From an uncultured Acidobacteriia bacterium (GTDB taxonomy: Bacteria; Acidobacteriota; Terriglobia; Bryobacterales; Bryobacteraceae): a stretch of DNA of 52,292 nt. The notes beneath the pieces were generated by a model. The model did not search any database. It had not been told where the DNA came from and worked only from the letters and a program-made list of their open reading frames with translations. Below, in pieces: positions 15,935 through 25,246 of this stretch (position 1 is its first letter; the number at the start of each line of letters is the position of its first letter). The stretch spans positions 1-52,292 of the forward strand of contig CAIVPR010000046.1 of NCBI GenBank assembly GCA_903907865.1. The letters run 5' to 3'. A program made the translations under genes and the position numbers.

Positions 15935-18900
15935 TTGAGAGTTTTCACAACCGCCATATCGCTGTTCGTTCTTAGTGCCAGCCTGTGGGCACAGGGAGCC
16001 TCGTCGTTGCGGGGCACCGTAACCGATCCAACCAAGGCCGTCATCGCGACGGCGAAGATCACACTCACCGAAAAGGAAACCGGCGTCGCCCGTGCCTCCG
16101 TCACGACCGCGTCGGGAGAATACCAGTTCCTGCAGGTCCGCCCCGGCACCTACTCGCTGACCGCCGAGGCATCCGGCTTCGGCGTGCGGACCGTCGACAA
16201 CATCCGGCTGCTGGTTGACACGCCGTCGACCGTCGATGTGTCGCTCGAAGTCGCGAGCAGCGCATCCACCGTCAGCGTCATGGCGGAAGCCGCTGTCCTG
16301 AACACCGTGGACGCGTCCGTCGGCACAGCCTTCCAAGAGAAACAGATCTCCAGTCTGCCGTTGCAGACCCGGAATGTTGTGCAGCTGCTCAGCCTCGAAC
16401 CCGGCGTCACCCAAAACGGCGAGGTGATGGGCGCGCGTCGCGACCAAAACAGCATCACCCTCGACGGCGTGGACAACAACGACAACCAGAATCCCCTATC
16501 CGGCTTGAACGGAACGGGCACGCTGAACAGCAGCGGCAATTCCGGCTTTACATCGGCGCTGCCGGTACCGTTGGACTCCGTGCAGGAGTTCCGCGTCACC
16601 GTCGCCGGGCAAAGCGCGTCGGCCGGACGCTCGTCGGGCGGCCAAGTGTCGCTTGTCACCCGCAGCGGCACCAATGAGCTTCACGGTTCCGCCTACGAAT
16701 ACAACCGCAATACCCAGTACACGGCCAACAACTGGTTCAACAACCGGTCGGGCGTGGCGCGTCCGGCGTTGGTGCGGAACCAGTTCGGCGCGTCCCTCGG
16801 CGGTCCGGCGAAGAAGAGCCGCGTGTTCTACTTCCTGAACTATGAACGCCGCATCGACGCCAGCCAGTCGTCGCAGAGCCGCACGGTTCCCAGCGAATCG
16901 CTGAAGGCCGGCCAGATCAAGTTCGCCACCACGAACGGCGGTGTGTACACGCTGAATCCGAGCGACGTCGCCAATGTCGACCCCTTGCACCAAGGCGTGT
17001 CGCCCACCATCCTGAGCTATTTGAAACAGTTCCCCGTGGGCAATTCGCCCCAAACCGGTTCCGACCAGGGCCTGAACTTCTCCGGCTTCCTCTTCAATGC
17101 GCCGGTCAAGTTGGACTACCGGACGTACGTTGGCCGGTTCGACTGGGTTGTGGACCCGGCAGGAAAGCATACGGTCTCCTTCCGCGGCACGCTATCCAAC
17201 AATGATCAGACGCAGACCCCGGCCCAGTTCCCCGGCCAGTCGGCCGCCTCGCAGTTGCAGCAGGACAACAAGGGTTTCAGCCTTCGCCACACAGCTTTGC
17301 TGGCCCCCACCATGACCAACACAGCCAGCGTGGGCGTCACCCGGATCGGCTACGGCTCGACCGGCGCAACCAGCCCGTCCCTCACCCTCGGTGCCGTCAG
17401 CACGTTGCAAAGCTTCGTGCGCGGCAGTTCCCGGATCAACCCGACTTGGAATTTCGCCGACGACTTCAACTGGGTCAAGGGTCGCCACACAGTGACCGCC
17501 GGCGTCAACCTGCGCTGGATTGACAACCGCCTCGAAGGCTACGGCAACTCCTTCCCGTCGTATTCGTTCGGCCGCGGAGTCCTTCTCGGACTCGGCAACG
17601 ACATCTACACCCCGGCGCTCAACTACGTGGCGGGCGGTGATGCGTCGCTCAAGCTGTCGAATTCGACCGCCGTCACGAACGCCTTCGGCACGCTCCTCGG
17701 GCTGTTGAACTCCTACAGCGCGACCTACCAATACCAGAAGGACGGCTCTGTCCTGCCCTTCGGCGCCTCCCGGCTCAACGACTTCATCACCAAGAACTCC
17801 GAGTTCTACGTGCAAGACTCGTGGCGCGTCTCCTCGAAGTTGACGGTGAACTACGGAGTCCACTACGAGTACGACACGGTCCCGTATGAGGTCAACGGAC
17901 TGCAAGTTTCCACCACTCCCGGCCTGAACACCTACTTCGCCAACCGGGCCGGTGCGGCCGCCAAAGGCATCCCCGGCAACCTGCTCCCCGGCAACAACAA
18001 GATCACCTATGCCCTGAACGGCCCGGTGAACGGTCTGCCGAGCTGGTATTCTCCGGACAAGAACAACTTCGCGCCCCGCATCGGCCTCGCCTACTCGGTG
18101 GATCCGAAGACGGTCATCCGCATGGGTGCCGGCATGACCTATGACCAGTACGGCAACGACTTGGTCAACAGCGTCTCCTCGCTCGGCTCGGTCGGCTTGA
18201 CGACAACGCTGGGCACGCCGAGTTCCTACAACTTCACCACTTCGCCGCGCTACGGATCGGGCGTTCTGCCCGGCTTGCAGCCAGCGCCGAAGGGCGGTTT
18301 CCCGTTCACCCCGCCGAACATCGCGGCCATCAGCGGCACCTACTTCGGTATCAGCCCGGACCTGAAGGCTCCGTACACGTTCCTGATGAACGCGTCGGTC
18401 AGCCGTTCGATCAAGGACAAATACACGATTGAAGTCGGTTATGCGGGACGCTTGTCGCGTTCCGGCCTGATCCAGTCCGACTCCTTTGCTCCGGCGATCA
18501 ACTTCAAGGACCCGACCAGCGGGCAGACTTGGACGCAGTCGGGCACCGTTCTGGCAAACCTGTACAACAGCGGCGTGACCGATTCGATGGTCCAGAAGAA
18601 CCCGTCGCTCGTCCCGGCGAATCCGTTCGTCGAGAACATGTTCCCGGGTCTCACAAACTACTACTTCCCCGGCAGCGCGTCGGCGAACTACTTCCACGGG
18701 ATCTACGGCGTGAACGCGGGCAGCATGCTGGACAACCTCCACCAGCTCGACCGCATCACTTCCGCCGCCTTCCCGAATTGCATCGTGAAGACGGGCTGCT
18801 ACACCTTCTTCGCCCCGCAGGGTTCGGCCGATCCGACTTGGACCAACGCGGGCAACTCCAACTACAACGCGATGCTGGTGACGCTGCGCCACTCGCTTTC

Positions 18901-19336
18901 GAGCGGAATGGCGTTCGACGTCAACTATACTTGGGCCCACTCGATCGACAACGGCTCGGGCACGGCGAGCGGTGCCGGCCAGTTCGGCGGCATCCTGCAG
19001 AACGTGTTCAATCCGTCGCTGAACCGGGGCGACTCCTCGTTCGACTTCCGGCATCTGGTCAATGCGAACTTCCTCTACGCGCTGCCCTTGGGCAAAGGTG
19101 GCAAGTTCCTGGTCACGAACTCGAAGATCTTGAACTACGCGGTCGGTGGCTGGCAGGTGTCCGGCTTGGTGCGGTTGCAGTCCGGTGCCAACGCGAACGT
19201 GGGAGGCAGCGGCGTCTTCAACACCAACTACTGGAACGGCTCCGGCTCCTATCCGATCAACGGCGTCAAACCCGCGTTCGGCTTCGGCTATGACCAGAAG
19301 GGCAACCCGAGCATCTTCAAATCCACCACCGTATAG
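15935..19336 (+). CDS. Oar-like TonB-dependent receptor, ended early by an in-frame amber codon
   Basis: Starts at TTG 15935 with GGAGGG five bases upstream and a signal peptide (RVFTTAISLFVLSASLWAQ). Residues about 24-105 form a carboxypeptidase-regulatory-like domain (LRGTVTDPTKAVIATAKITL...YQFLQVRPGTYSLTAEASGF). A plug-like region follows (LDGVDNNDNQNPLSG, VPLDSVQEFRVTVAG), then a large outer-membrane barrel (WAHSIDNGSG, FDFRHLVNANFLYALPLGKG). Such proteins are typical of Acidobacteria and import or export large substrates with TonB energy. Codon 1134 is TAG, but the same frame continues 90 more codons to the expected barrel end (LQLALRYTF) and a strong terminator. Without the last strands the barrel should not assemble. 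The stop is a true nonsense mutation, a sequencing error, or less likely readthrough. Confidence 0.85.
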   Translation: MRVFTTAISLFVLSASLWAQGASSLRGTVTDPTKAVIATAKITLTEKETGVARASVTTASGEYQFLQVRPGTYSLTAEASGFGVRTVDNIRLLVDTPSTVDVSLEVASSASTVSVMAEAAVLNTVDASVGTAFQEKQISSLPLQTRNVVQLLSLEPGVTQNGEVMGARRDQNSITLDGVDNNDNQNPLSGLNGTGTLNSSGNSGFTSALPVPLDSVQEFRVTVAGQSASAGRSSGGQVSLVTRSGTNELHGSAYEYNRNTQYTANNWFNNRSGVARPALVRNQFGASLGGPAKKSRVFYFLNYERRIDASQSSQSRTVPSESLKAGQIKFATTNGGVYTLNPSDVANVDPLHQGVSPTILSYLKQFPVGNSPQTGSDQGLNFSGFLFNAPVKLDYRTYVGRFDWVVDPAGKHTVSFRGTLSNNDQTQTPAQFPGQSAASQLQQDNKGFSLRHTALLAPTMTNTASVGVTRIGYGSTGATSPSLTLGAVSTLQSFVRGSSRINPTWNFADDFNWVKGRHTVTAGVNLRWIDNRLEGYGNSFPSYSFGRGVLLGLGNDIYTPALNYVAGGDASLKLSNSTAVTNAFGTLLGLLNSYSATYQYQKDGSVLPFGASRLNDFITKNSEFYVQDSWRVSSKLTVNYGVHYEYDTVPYEVNGLQVSTTPGLNTYFANRAGAAAKGIPGNLLPGNNKITYALNGPVNGLPSWYSPDKNNFAPRIGLAYSVDPKTVIRMGAGMTYDQYGNDLVNSVSSLGSVGLTTTLGTPSSYNFTTSPRYGSGVLPGLQPAPKGGFPFTPPNIAAISGTYFGISPDLKAPYTFLMNASVSRSIKDKYTIEVGYAGRLSRSGLIQSDSFAPAINFKDPTSGQTWTQSGTVLANLYNSGVTDSMVQKNPSLVPANPFVENMFPGLTNYYFPGSASANYFHGIYGVNAGSMLDNLHQLDRITSAAFPNCIVKTGCYTFFAPQGSADPTWTNAGNSNYNAMLVTLRHSLSSGMAFDVNYTWAHSIDNGSGTASGAGQFGGILQNVFNPSLNRGDSSFDFRHLVNANFLYALPLGKGGKFLVTNSKILNYAVGGWQVSGLVRLQSGANANVGGSGVFNTNYWNGSGSYPINGVKPAFGFGYDQKGNPSIFKSTTV

Positions 19337-19609
19337 TCGCAGTTCCAGGATGCCCTGCCGGGCGCTCCCGGGGCTCGCAACACGTTCCGGCTGCCGTGGC
19401 AGAAGAACGTTGACCTGTCCATCACCAAGGACTTCAAGCTGCCGTTCGAGCATCATTTCCTGCAGTTCCGGGCCGATGCTTACAATGCCTTCAACCAAGT
19501 GAACTTCACGGGGATCAGCCTCTCGACCTCCAGCCCGAGCAGCTTCGGGGAGTTCTCTTCGGCGCAGGAAGCGCGGGTCCTGCAGTTGGCCCTTCGCTAC
19601 ACGTTCTAA
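19337..19609 (+). pseudogene. severed C-terminal part of the TonB-dependent receptor
   Basis: In the same frame directly after the TAG, 90 codons encode SQFQDALPGAPGARNTFRLP..., a VDLSITKDFKLP strand, FRADAYNAFNQVNFTG and the terminal LQLALRYTF. These are exactly the last strands found at the end of other Oar-like receptors, including the intact one ending at 49024 (FRAEVFNLTNSVRFD...MQFGAKYVF). The TAA at 19607 is the natural stop. Confidence 0.85.
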
Positions 19610-19617
19610 GCCGCAGT

Positions 19618-19658
19618 GGGGAGTCGACGGCGGAACTCCCGCCGTCGACTCCCTTTTT
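19618..19658 (+). terminator. strong intrinsic terminator
   Basis: A perfect 15-bp stem (GGGAGTCGACGGCGG / CCGCCGTCGACTCCC) with loop AACTC is followed by TTTTT. It starts nine bases after the TAA at 19607, confirming where the receptor gene originally ended. Confidence 0.92.
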
Positions 19659-19741
19659 GTTGCCGTGCCGCGACCGCAAGGAAGCGTTGTTCTGACGACG
19701 AAAACCGTCTGCCGTCGTTGGGTTGATGGGGGGAAGAGCGC

Positions 19742-20809
19742 ATGCGGATCGGAACCGCCGGTTTTGTCGCGGCCAGGCTCATCTCTGCCCGCGAAGCTCG
19801 AGGGGTAACGCAATCGGAGTTGGCGGAATCGACCGGGATCAAGCCGCAAAGCATCAGCCACTACGAACAGGGACGGCAATCTCCCAGTCCCGAAACATTG
19901 GCCACCTTGGCCGAAAGACTATCCCTCCCGGAACGCCATTTCCTTCGCCCGATGCCGCAGGCACGGATCCTGCATGGTTCCGTGGGCGAACAGTCCAGGT
20001 TGCGTTGGCTGCAGGAGCTAGCCGCCTACATTCGTGAATTTGTTGAGTTGCCTCCGCTGCGGCTGCCAAGGTTCCAGCCGGAGGAGCCCGTTTCCATGGA
20101 AGCCCTTGCAAGCGCCGCCCGGACCTACTTCCACGCGGGTTCGGGCCCAATTGCCAGCGTCACGGCCTTGCTGGAAAACCACGGCTGCGTCGTGACGCGG
20201 CTTCCATCCGGCGGTGACCACGCCGGTTTCGCCTTGCTGTCTTTCGACGACATACCGTATGCCGGGATATCGTGCGGCCGCCAGCCCAGCGAATGCCGCG
20301 TGGTGATGGCGCAGGCACTCGGGTATTGGATGCTCTTCGACCAGGTAGAACCAGCGGAACTCACCAAGCGCGCCGAGGACTTTGCCCGCGCCTTCCTGCT
20401 TCCCGCGAAGAGCTTCGGCAAGGAAGTCTGGTCGCCGACAATCGACGCGCTGCTGTCGCTGAAGCGCCATTGGAACTGTCCGCTGGCTGTGTTGTTACGC
20501 CGATGCGCGGACTTGGACCTGCTGGATTCGGAGCAGGCCCGGCGGGCACTCGGAAACATCGGGCGGCGTGGATGGAAGACTGAGGAACCCGGCGAGCTTG
20601 CGGGTGAAGCCGAGCAGCCCCGGTTGCTGGCCCAGAGCGTCCGTCTCCTACTGGATTCCGGGGTGAAGGACGTCCACAGTCTGCTGGCAGACGTGGCTTT
20701 GGGTGCTGGCGACGTGGAGGAACTTGCCGGGCTGCCGAAGGACTACTTGCGCGGGGTGGATTCGGTCGTGGAGTGGGCTCCGCGTCTGCGGCGGGCATCG
20801 GCGGGGTAG
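19742..20809 (+). CDS. XRE-family regulator fused to an IrrE/ImmA-like domain with lost zinc motif
   Basis: 355 residues. Residues 8-65 are a Cro/CI-type helix-turn-helix (LISAREARGVTQSELAESTGIKPQSISHYEQGRQSP). Residues about 85-300 follow the ImmA/IrrE (COG2856) layout that in relatives forms a metallopeptidase acting on regulators. Here the position of the HExxH site reads Q191-A-L-G-Y195 within RVVMAQALGYWMLF, where active members have AHELGH. Both histidines and the glutamate are missing, so it is probably a non-catalytic sensor or regulator. GGAAGAG precedes the ATG. A 6-bp inverted repeat (ACGACG / CGTCGT, 19695-19718) upstream may be an autoregulatory site. It lies downstream of a terminator and ends at its own small terminator. 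Confidence 0.8.
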   Translation: MRIGTAGFVAARLISAREARGVTQSELAESTGIKPQSISHYEQGRQSPSPETLATLAERLSLPERHFLRPMPQARILHGSVGEQSRLRWLQELAAYIREFVELPPLRLPRFQPEEPVSMEALASAARTYFHAGSGPIASVTALLENHGCVVTRLPSGGDHAGFALLSFDDIPYAGISCGRQPSECRVVMAQALGYWMLFDQVEPAELTKRAEDFARAFLLPAKSFGKEVWSPTIDALLSLKRHWNCPLAVLLRRCADLDLLDSEQARRALGNIGRRGWKTEEPGELAGEAEQPRLLAQSVRLLLDSGVKDVHSLLADVALGAGDVEELAGLPKDYLRGVDSVVEWAPRLRRASAG

Positions 20810-20829
20810 CCCGACCTGCTTGATACGCG

Positions 20830-20846
20830 ACACGGGGCCGTGTTTT
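20830..20846 (+). terminator. small intrinsic terminator after the XRE gene
   Basis: ACACGG and CCGTGT form a 6-bp stem around GG, followed by TTT. It lies 20 bases after the stop, in the 178-base convergent gap before the CHAT gene. I see nothing else in that gap. Confidence 0.6.
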
Positions 20847-20987
20847 GCGCCACGCCCTTTGCGACAGTACGGCCCGGCATGGAGAGCAGGCGAGGGCCAA
20901 GATCAGGGCCGGGTCGTTCTTGGGTAGCCAAGGTGCGCCATCAGACGCTCCATTCTCCCGGAGAACGCTTACACAGTTTCGCGGACA

Positions 20988-23399
20988 CTACCGGCGGAAG
21001 AGCAGCAGCGCTCCGGCAAGCCCGACGACGGCTCCCAGAACCCAAGACAACGGCACGACGCGCGGGATTCTGGTCCCGGCGTCACCACTCAAGACAAACG
21101 CGGCCCAATGGAAAGGGTGCCGCCCGGAAACCTCCAATTTCGCCTCTCGCAGGGCCTCCCCCGCGGTTGCACCGGAAGCGAGCTTCTGGTAGAACCGACC
21201 CATGAGAGCTGCCGACGACGCGTCGTCCACGGGCCATAGGGTAGCCACCACGCTGCGGGTGCCGGCACTCAACAGCGCCCGGCCAAACGATTCCACACCT
21301 TCGCCCTCCACGATTGCGCCGCCTTCGGTTTCGCACGCGGAAAGAGTGACGAGGTCCACGCCATGAAAGTCCAACCGTTGCATCTCGCCCAGATACATTG
21401 GATCACCGGATAGCGCGATCCGGGAACGGGCGGGGTCTTCCACATCGTTTACGGCGTGTGCCGCAACGTGGACAACGACGGGCGCGGGATTCGCGAGTGC
21501 CTTTTGGAACGCGGTCTTGGTCGCGTCGACCCCAAACAGAACGGTCGCAGCCCCACCTACGGAATCAGCAACATTCCGGGCCTCGGAGCGCGCGCTTGGC
21601 AGAGGCGCCAGGTTTCCGGCCGGATCCGCCACGGCCACCAGCGACTTTGCCCAAAATGGCAGCCAGCGCCGCGCGGGCTGGGCGGGGGACAGCTGGGCCT
21701 CTGAAAGCAGGGCGGCGGACGGCAAATATGAGATCGGGACCCCGGGCATCATCAATTCCATTGGCAGCAGAGCCAGTTCACGATCCGGGACGACGACCAC
21801 CGCGACACCGGACGAATCGAACAGGAGCTCCGCGCGGAGGGCGTCGGCAGCCGGTTTCCAATCAACCGACCGGGGATCCCGGAGGAGCCGGGCCAATCCA
21901 GCGATTCTTCGGCGCAGACCCGGCGGCGTCCTTCGGAAGTTCACTCCCGCACCCCCGGACGAAACGCTGACCATGGCGATCGCACTGTCACCCAGCCAGT
22001 ATTCCTGCACGACTCTCCGGTCCCCCAGCCGATGTCGGGTGGTGGCGAGGTTCGCCGGTGCAAGGCGGTCTTGCACGGTCCGAGCGCGCGACATCTCGAT
22101 CCAATGAAAGACCGCGGCCGCATCGGGCTTGGCCGCGCCGGCGGCCTCCTCGATCAACAAATCGTAAACTTGGCGCTTATCGGCCAGGAATCCGCCACGC
22201 AAGCCGGATGGGCCGGCTGTCCGGAGCGATTCTATGATTCCCACCGACTGTTCGAGTCGGGAAGCGGCCATGGCGTGGTCGCCGACGGCCAAGTCGGTCC
22301 GTGCCAATCCATGAAGAACCTTCCATTTGTCCTCCGGCGATTTCACCGCATCGGCAAGGGCCAATGCATCTAGAAATCCGTCGCGTGCCTGGGGAACTTT
22401 GCCGACTCGAAGCAATGCCTCGGCCCGGTAGAGCGAGGCTTGGAGTTGGGCTGGACGGGCACCGGCAGCTTTGGCCATGGCAAGGGCCTGCTCGAATGCC
22501 AGCAACGCTTTTGTGCTCTCACCGAAATCGAGAGCCTCGGTAATGCCGATGTTGATCTGCACCCCGATCTCGCCGCTGCGCAAGCCATGGCTGCCGTAAA
22601 TCGCCTTGGCGGATTGATATGTCTCCAGCGCTTTGCCGGGATCCCCAAGGCGCCGGTACAGGGATCCCATGTTGGTGAGCAACTGCGCGGACTCCGTGGC
22701 GGACAGGCCCCCGTGTTTGGCCCGAAGATCGGCGTAGGCGTCCAGAGCACGCTGGTAGAGGCCCAGTCTTTGGTAGACCACGGCCATGTTGGCGGTGGTA
22801 AGTTGGCGCCGGGAATCGGTCCATGGCGCGCGCGGGGAGGTATTCAACAAGCGCATGGCTTCGTCCAACCGGCGCATTCCCCCGGCGTAGTTGCCTTGGA
22901 AGTACAGGATGTTGCCTATATTGTTCAATCTGGTCACGGTGGCCGCCGGGTCGTTGCGCTCCTTGGCAATGGCTAGGGCGGATTCGGTGTCCGTGAGAGC
23001 GGCGGCATAGTCCCCGGCGTAGGTCTCGGACATTCCAACGAGGGTGATTGAATCACCAGCGCCGCCCTTGTCGCCGATCCGCGTGAATTGGCTGGCCGCA
23101 TCCCTGGCCCGCGCAGTGGCTGCCGAATACTGGCCGTCGGACAAATCGAGACGGGCCAGCTCCATGGTTGCGCGTGCCTTCTCGGGAGCGGTGGCCGTCT
23201 TGGAAGCGGCAATCTTTTCGAAAGCGGCACGGGCACCCCGGTTGTTTCCGGCGCGGGCAAGTGCCAAGGCCGAAGCGATTCCATCCGGCGCTAGCTCCGC
23301 CGCAGCCGACAAGGATGGCAGCGACGGTGCGAACACGAACAGGACAAACAGGCCCGCACCTGCGGCCCACGGTCGATTGGCGGACGGTTTCGCGGACAT
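20988..23399 (-). CDS. TPR-CHAT protease-like protein with C-terminal membrane anchor
   Basis: 803 residues: an N-terminal hydrophobic segment (AAGAGLFVLFVFAPSLPSLSAAA), about ten TPR units over residues 45-400, then a CHAT domain of the caspase-like clan. The catalytic pair is visible as His648 in VVVHVAAHAVND and Cys689 in LVTLSACETEGG, followed by GEGVESFGRALLSAGTRSVVATLWPVDD. A hydrophobic C-terminal anchor (SWVLGAVVGLAGALLLFRR) closes the protein. CHAT proteases cut specific partners after a trigger bound by the TPR part. With a signal at one end and an anchor at the other, the active domain may lie in the periplasm. It is divergent from the secreted protein at 23615 and next to an ECF sigma operon. 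The Shine-Dalgarno (AGAAGG) directly abuts the ATG. Confidence 0.88.
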   Translation of the reverse strand: MSAKPSANRPWAAGAGLFVLFVFAPSLPSLSAAAELAPDGIASALALARAGNNRGARAAFEKIAASKTATAPEKARATMELARLDLSDGQYSAATARARDAASQFTRIGDKGGAGDSITLVGMSETYAGDYAAALTDTESALAIAKERNDPAATVTRLNNIGNILYFQGNYAGGMRRLDEAMRLLNTSPRAPWTDSRRQLTTANMAVVYQRLGLYQRALDAYADLRAKHGGLSATESAQLLTNMGSLYRRLGDPGKALETYQSAKAIYGSHGLRSGEIGVQINIGITEALDFGESTKALLAFEQALAMAKAAGARPAQLQASLYRAEALLRVGKVPQARDGFLDALALADAVKSPEDKWKVLHGLARTDLAVGDHAMAASRLEQSVGIIESLRTAGPSGLRGGFLADKRQVYDLLIEEAAGAAKPDAAAVFHWIEMSRARTVQDRLAPANLATTRHRLGDRRVVQEYWLGDSAIAMVSVSSGGAGVNFRRTPPGLRRRIAGLARLLRDPRSVDWKPAADALRAELLFDSSGVAVVVVPDRELALLPMELMMPGVPISYLPSAALLSEAQLSPAQPARRWLPFWAKSLVAVADPAGNLAPLPSARSEARNVADSVGGAATVLFGVDATKTAFQKALANPAPVVVHVAAHAVNDVEDPARSRIALSGDPMYLGEMQRLDFHGVDLVTLSACETEGGAIVEGEGVESFGRALLSAGTRSVVATLWPVDDASSAALMGRFYQKLASGATAGEALREAKLEVSGRHPFHWAAFVLSGDAGTRIPRVVPLSWVLGAVVGLAGALLLFRR

Positions 23400-23614
23400 C
23401 CTTCTACCAGAGTCTCAGATTGGGCATGCGTGGTGGCGCAATCCGAAGACTTCCCGATACCGTTTGTGCGGAAAATTCTCTGGCCCGCAGGATTTTCCTG
23501 TTCCAGCCGATCCACTCACCTGTCCCAGCGGACGGCGACCATCCGAAGGCATCGAGGATGCCATGGGAGCGCACCCGCCCAACGCGGGAATTCAATCGGA
23601 GGAAGAGCAAAGAC

Positions 23615-25084
23615 ATGTTACAGAAACAATCATTGACAGGGGTGTGGCGGCTGATCGCGCTGGCTGCTGTGCCGGCCGCGATGTGGGGCCAAACGGCGCT
23701 GGTTTCGGGCACACTCGGAGCGTTCGACGTGCTCAACGACTCTGGCCAGGAAGCCCACGGTTTCGAAATCCAGATCGACGGCGTGCTGCCCGGCGACCTT
23801 TATTACTCGGTTTGGGGTGGGCGTTATGGCCAACCCAACATCGTGGCCTACGCAACCGGCGTCTACGTGCGGTATGCCAGCGCCTATGACGCAACCACCG
23901 GCACGTGGGTCGCAACCACGCCGATCGCCACCGGCACGAACTTCTCCTGGCAGGATTGCTATCTGGGCGGGTTTCGCTATGCGCAGTCGGGATGCGAGCA
24001 TCTCGGACAATCGATGCGCGCCCTGAAACCCGGCACGGTGGTCACCGTAACCGGTCGCTGGCTGGTGGAGGACCCTGCCGCACCCGGCACGTTGGTTGCG
24101 GTTGATCCACCAGCCGCGGTGCCTTTTGCCGGCTGGTTCCTCAGCCCTCCAGTTTCCACCGTCCCTGCACCGCCTGTGGTCGTCGCGAAGGTTGTGGCAC
24201 CCATCCCGCCCAAACCGGCACGGTTTGGGGATGCCCAGTGGGTCAAGATCTTCAAGACCGAACTGACCCGTCCGGTGACCGGAGATGAATTGACCAGTGA
24301 CAACACTGCGGTTGTGCCGGAAGCCGCCGCGCAGGTGGAAACCGCATGGGACATCCTCCAAAACCCGTTTCCGGGAGCCAAGACCCGAAAGAACCGTAGT
24401 ACTCGGAACAACCAGGCCGCCTTGTCGATAAACGGGGCATCTGTGGTGCGCCGCTACGAACTCTACAAATACACGGGAGCCTATGATCCAATTACGCACG
24501 AAGCACTGTGTGCCGATACCACTTGCACGGCTCCGGGTCCCGGAGAACTGGGTGCGCCGCTCAGCGCCAATAATACGGCCACCAATGTTACCGCCGATTC
24601 GCTCGCTGTGGCCGTTACTGGCAGCGGTGCGAAATCCGCATCAGTAACCGGCACGGGCATCTCCTGCGGCAACCTGTGCTCATCATTTGAAACCAATGGT
24701 GCGGTTGTCACCCTGACCGCGAATCCCGGGGCCAACGTTTTCGGCGGATGGACGGGCGCTTGCGGCGGAACACAGACCACCTGCTCGGCGACCATCAACG
24801 GCAAGACAACGGTGGGGGCGAGCTTCCTGCTACCGTACACATTGTCGGTGGGCCGATCCAACAGCGGCACAGTCTCGGCCAGCCCCAACGGGATTGATCG
24901 CGCGCTGAGCTGCGGTTCCAACTGTTCGGCAAAGTTTGCCGATGGAACACAGGTCACGCTCACGGCGACCCCGTCCGCGGGCAAGGCATTCGTCAACTGG
25001 TCCGGGGCTTGCTCCGGTACCAGCCCTGTTTGCACCTTGACGATCACCGCCAATACTTCCGTCCAAGCTGTGTTCAGCAAGTAA
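23615..25084 (+). CDS. secreted protein with C-terminal bacterial repeats
   Basis: 489 residues from the ATG at 23615, where GGAGGAAGAG lies upstream. The signal peptide is LQKQSLTGVWRLIALAAVPAAMWGQ. Residues about 25-190 are a beta-rich domain of unknown family with two cysteines (DCYLGGFRYAQSGCEHLGQS). A Pro-rich linker follows (VPAPPVVVAKVVAPIPPKP). The C-terminus carries two copies of a repeat like the Listeria-Bacteroides/PF18998 type: VTLTANPGANVFGGWTGAC and VTLTATPSAGKAFVNWSGAC, each with a Cys pair. Such repeats are cell-surface modules. It shares a 215-base divergent promoter region with the CHAT gene and ends in a strong terminator. Function unknown. Confidence 0.75.
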   Translation: MLQKQSLTGVWRLIALAAVPAAMWGQTALVSGTLGAFDVLNDSGQEAHGFEIQIDGVLPGDLYYSVWGGRYGQPNIVAYATGVYVRYASAYDATTGTWVATTPIATGTNFSWQDCYLGGFRYAQSGCEHLGQSMRALKPGTVVTVTGRWLVEDPAAPGTLVAVDPPAAVPFAGWFLSPPVSTVPAPPVVVAKVVAPIPPKPARFGDAQWVKIFKTELTRPVTGDELTSDNTAVVPEAAAQVETAWDILQNPFPGAKTRKNRSTRNNQAALSINGASVVRRYELYKYTGAYDPITHEALCADTTCTAPGPGELGAPLSANNTATNVTADSLAVAVTGSGAKSASVTGTGISCGNLCSSFETNGAVVTLTANPGANVFGGWTGACGGTQTTCSATINGKTTVGASFLLPYTLSVGRSNSGTVSASPNGIDRALSCGSNCSAKFADGTQVTLTATPSAGKAFVNWSGACSGTSPVCTLTITANTSVQAVFSK

Positions 25085-25090
25085 GGAAAG

Positions 25091-25120
25091 CGGCGGAGGA
25101 ACCCCGGTTCCTCCGCCGTT
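25091..25120 (+). terminator. strong intrinsic terminator
   Basis: A perfect 13-bp inverted repeat (CGGCGGAGGAACC / GGTTCCTCCGCCG) with a two-base centre is followed by TTTCGTCT. It separates the secreted-protein gene from the sigma-factor operon. Confidence 0.85.
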
Positions 25121-25232
25121 TCGTCTCCCATGACCTCCCAAATCGCACTGGCGCATGCACAGACCGTCCGCTCAGGATGCGTCGCCGGCGTGCGCTTCGC
25201 CATTCCCGAATTCGTTGGCGTTACTGTGGCGG

Positions 25233-25238
25233 TATACT
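25233..25238 (+). promoter_or_regulatory. -10 box close to the sigma-factor start (possible leaderless gene)
   Basis: TATACT is followed by eight bases and the ATG at 25247. No Shine-Dalgarno sequence is present between them, which fits a leaderless transcript. The -35 region is unclear. Confidence 0.4.
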
Positions 25239-25246
25239 CGACAGCA

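Noticed and set aside
17192-19879. 895-codon open frame antisense to the first TonB-dependent receptor
   Set aside because: Composition is Val/Arg/Asp-rich as expected from the complement of a high-GC gene, it has no signal or domain, and it runs through the receptor's terminator.
25130-25246. Upstream ATG (25130) as the sigma factor start
   Set aside because: The extra 39 residues do not resemble sigma factors, and the frame passes through the TATACT box directly ahead of the better ATG at 25247.
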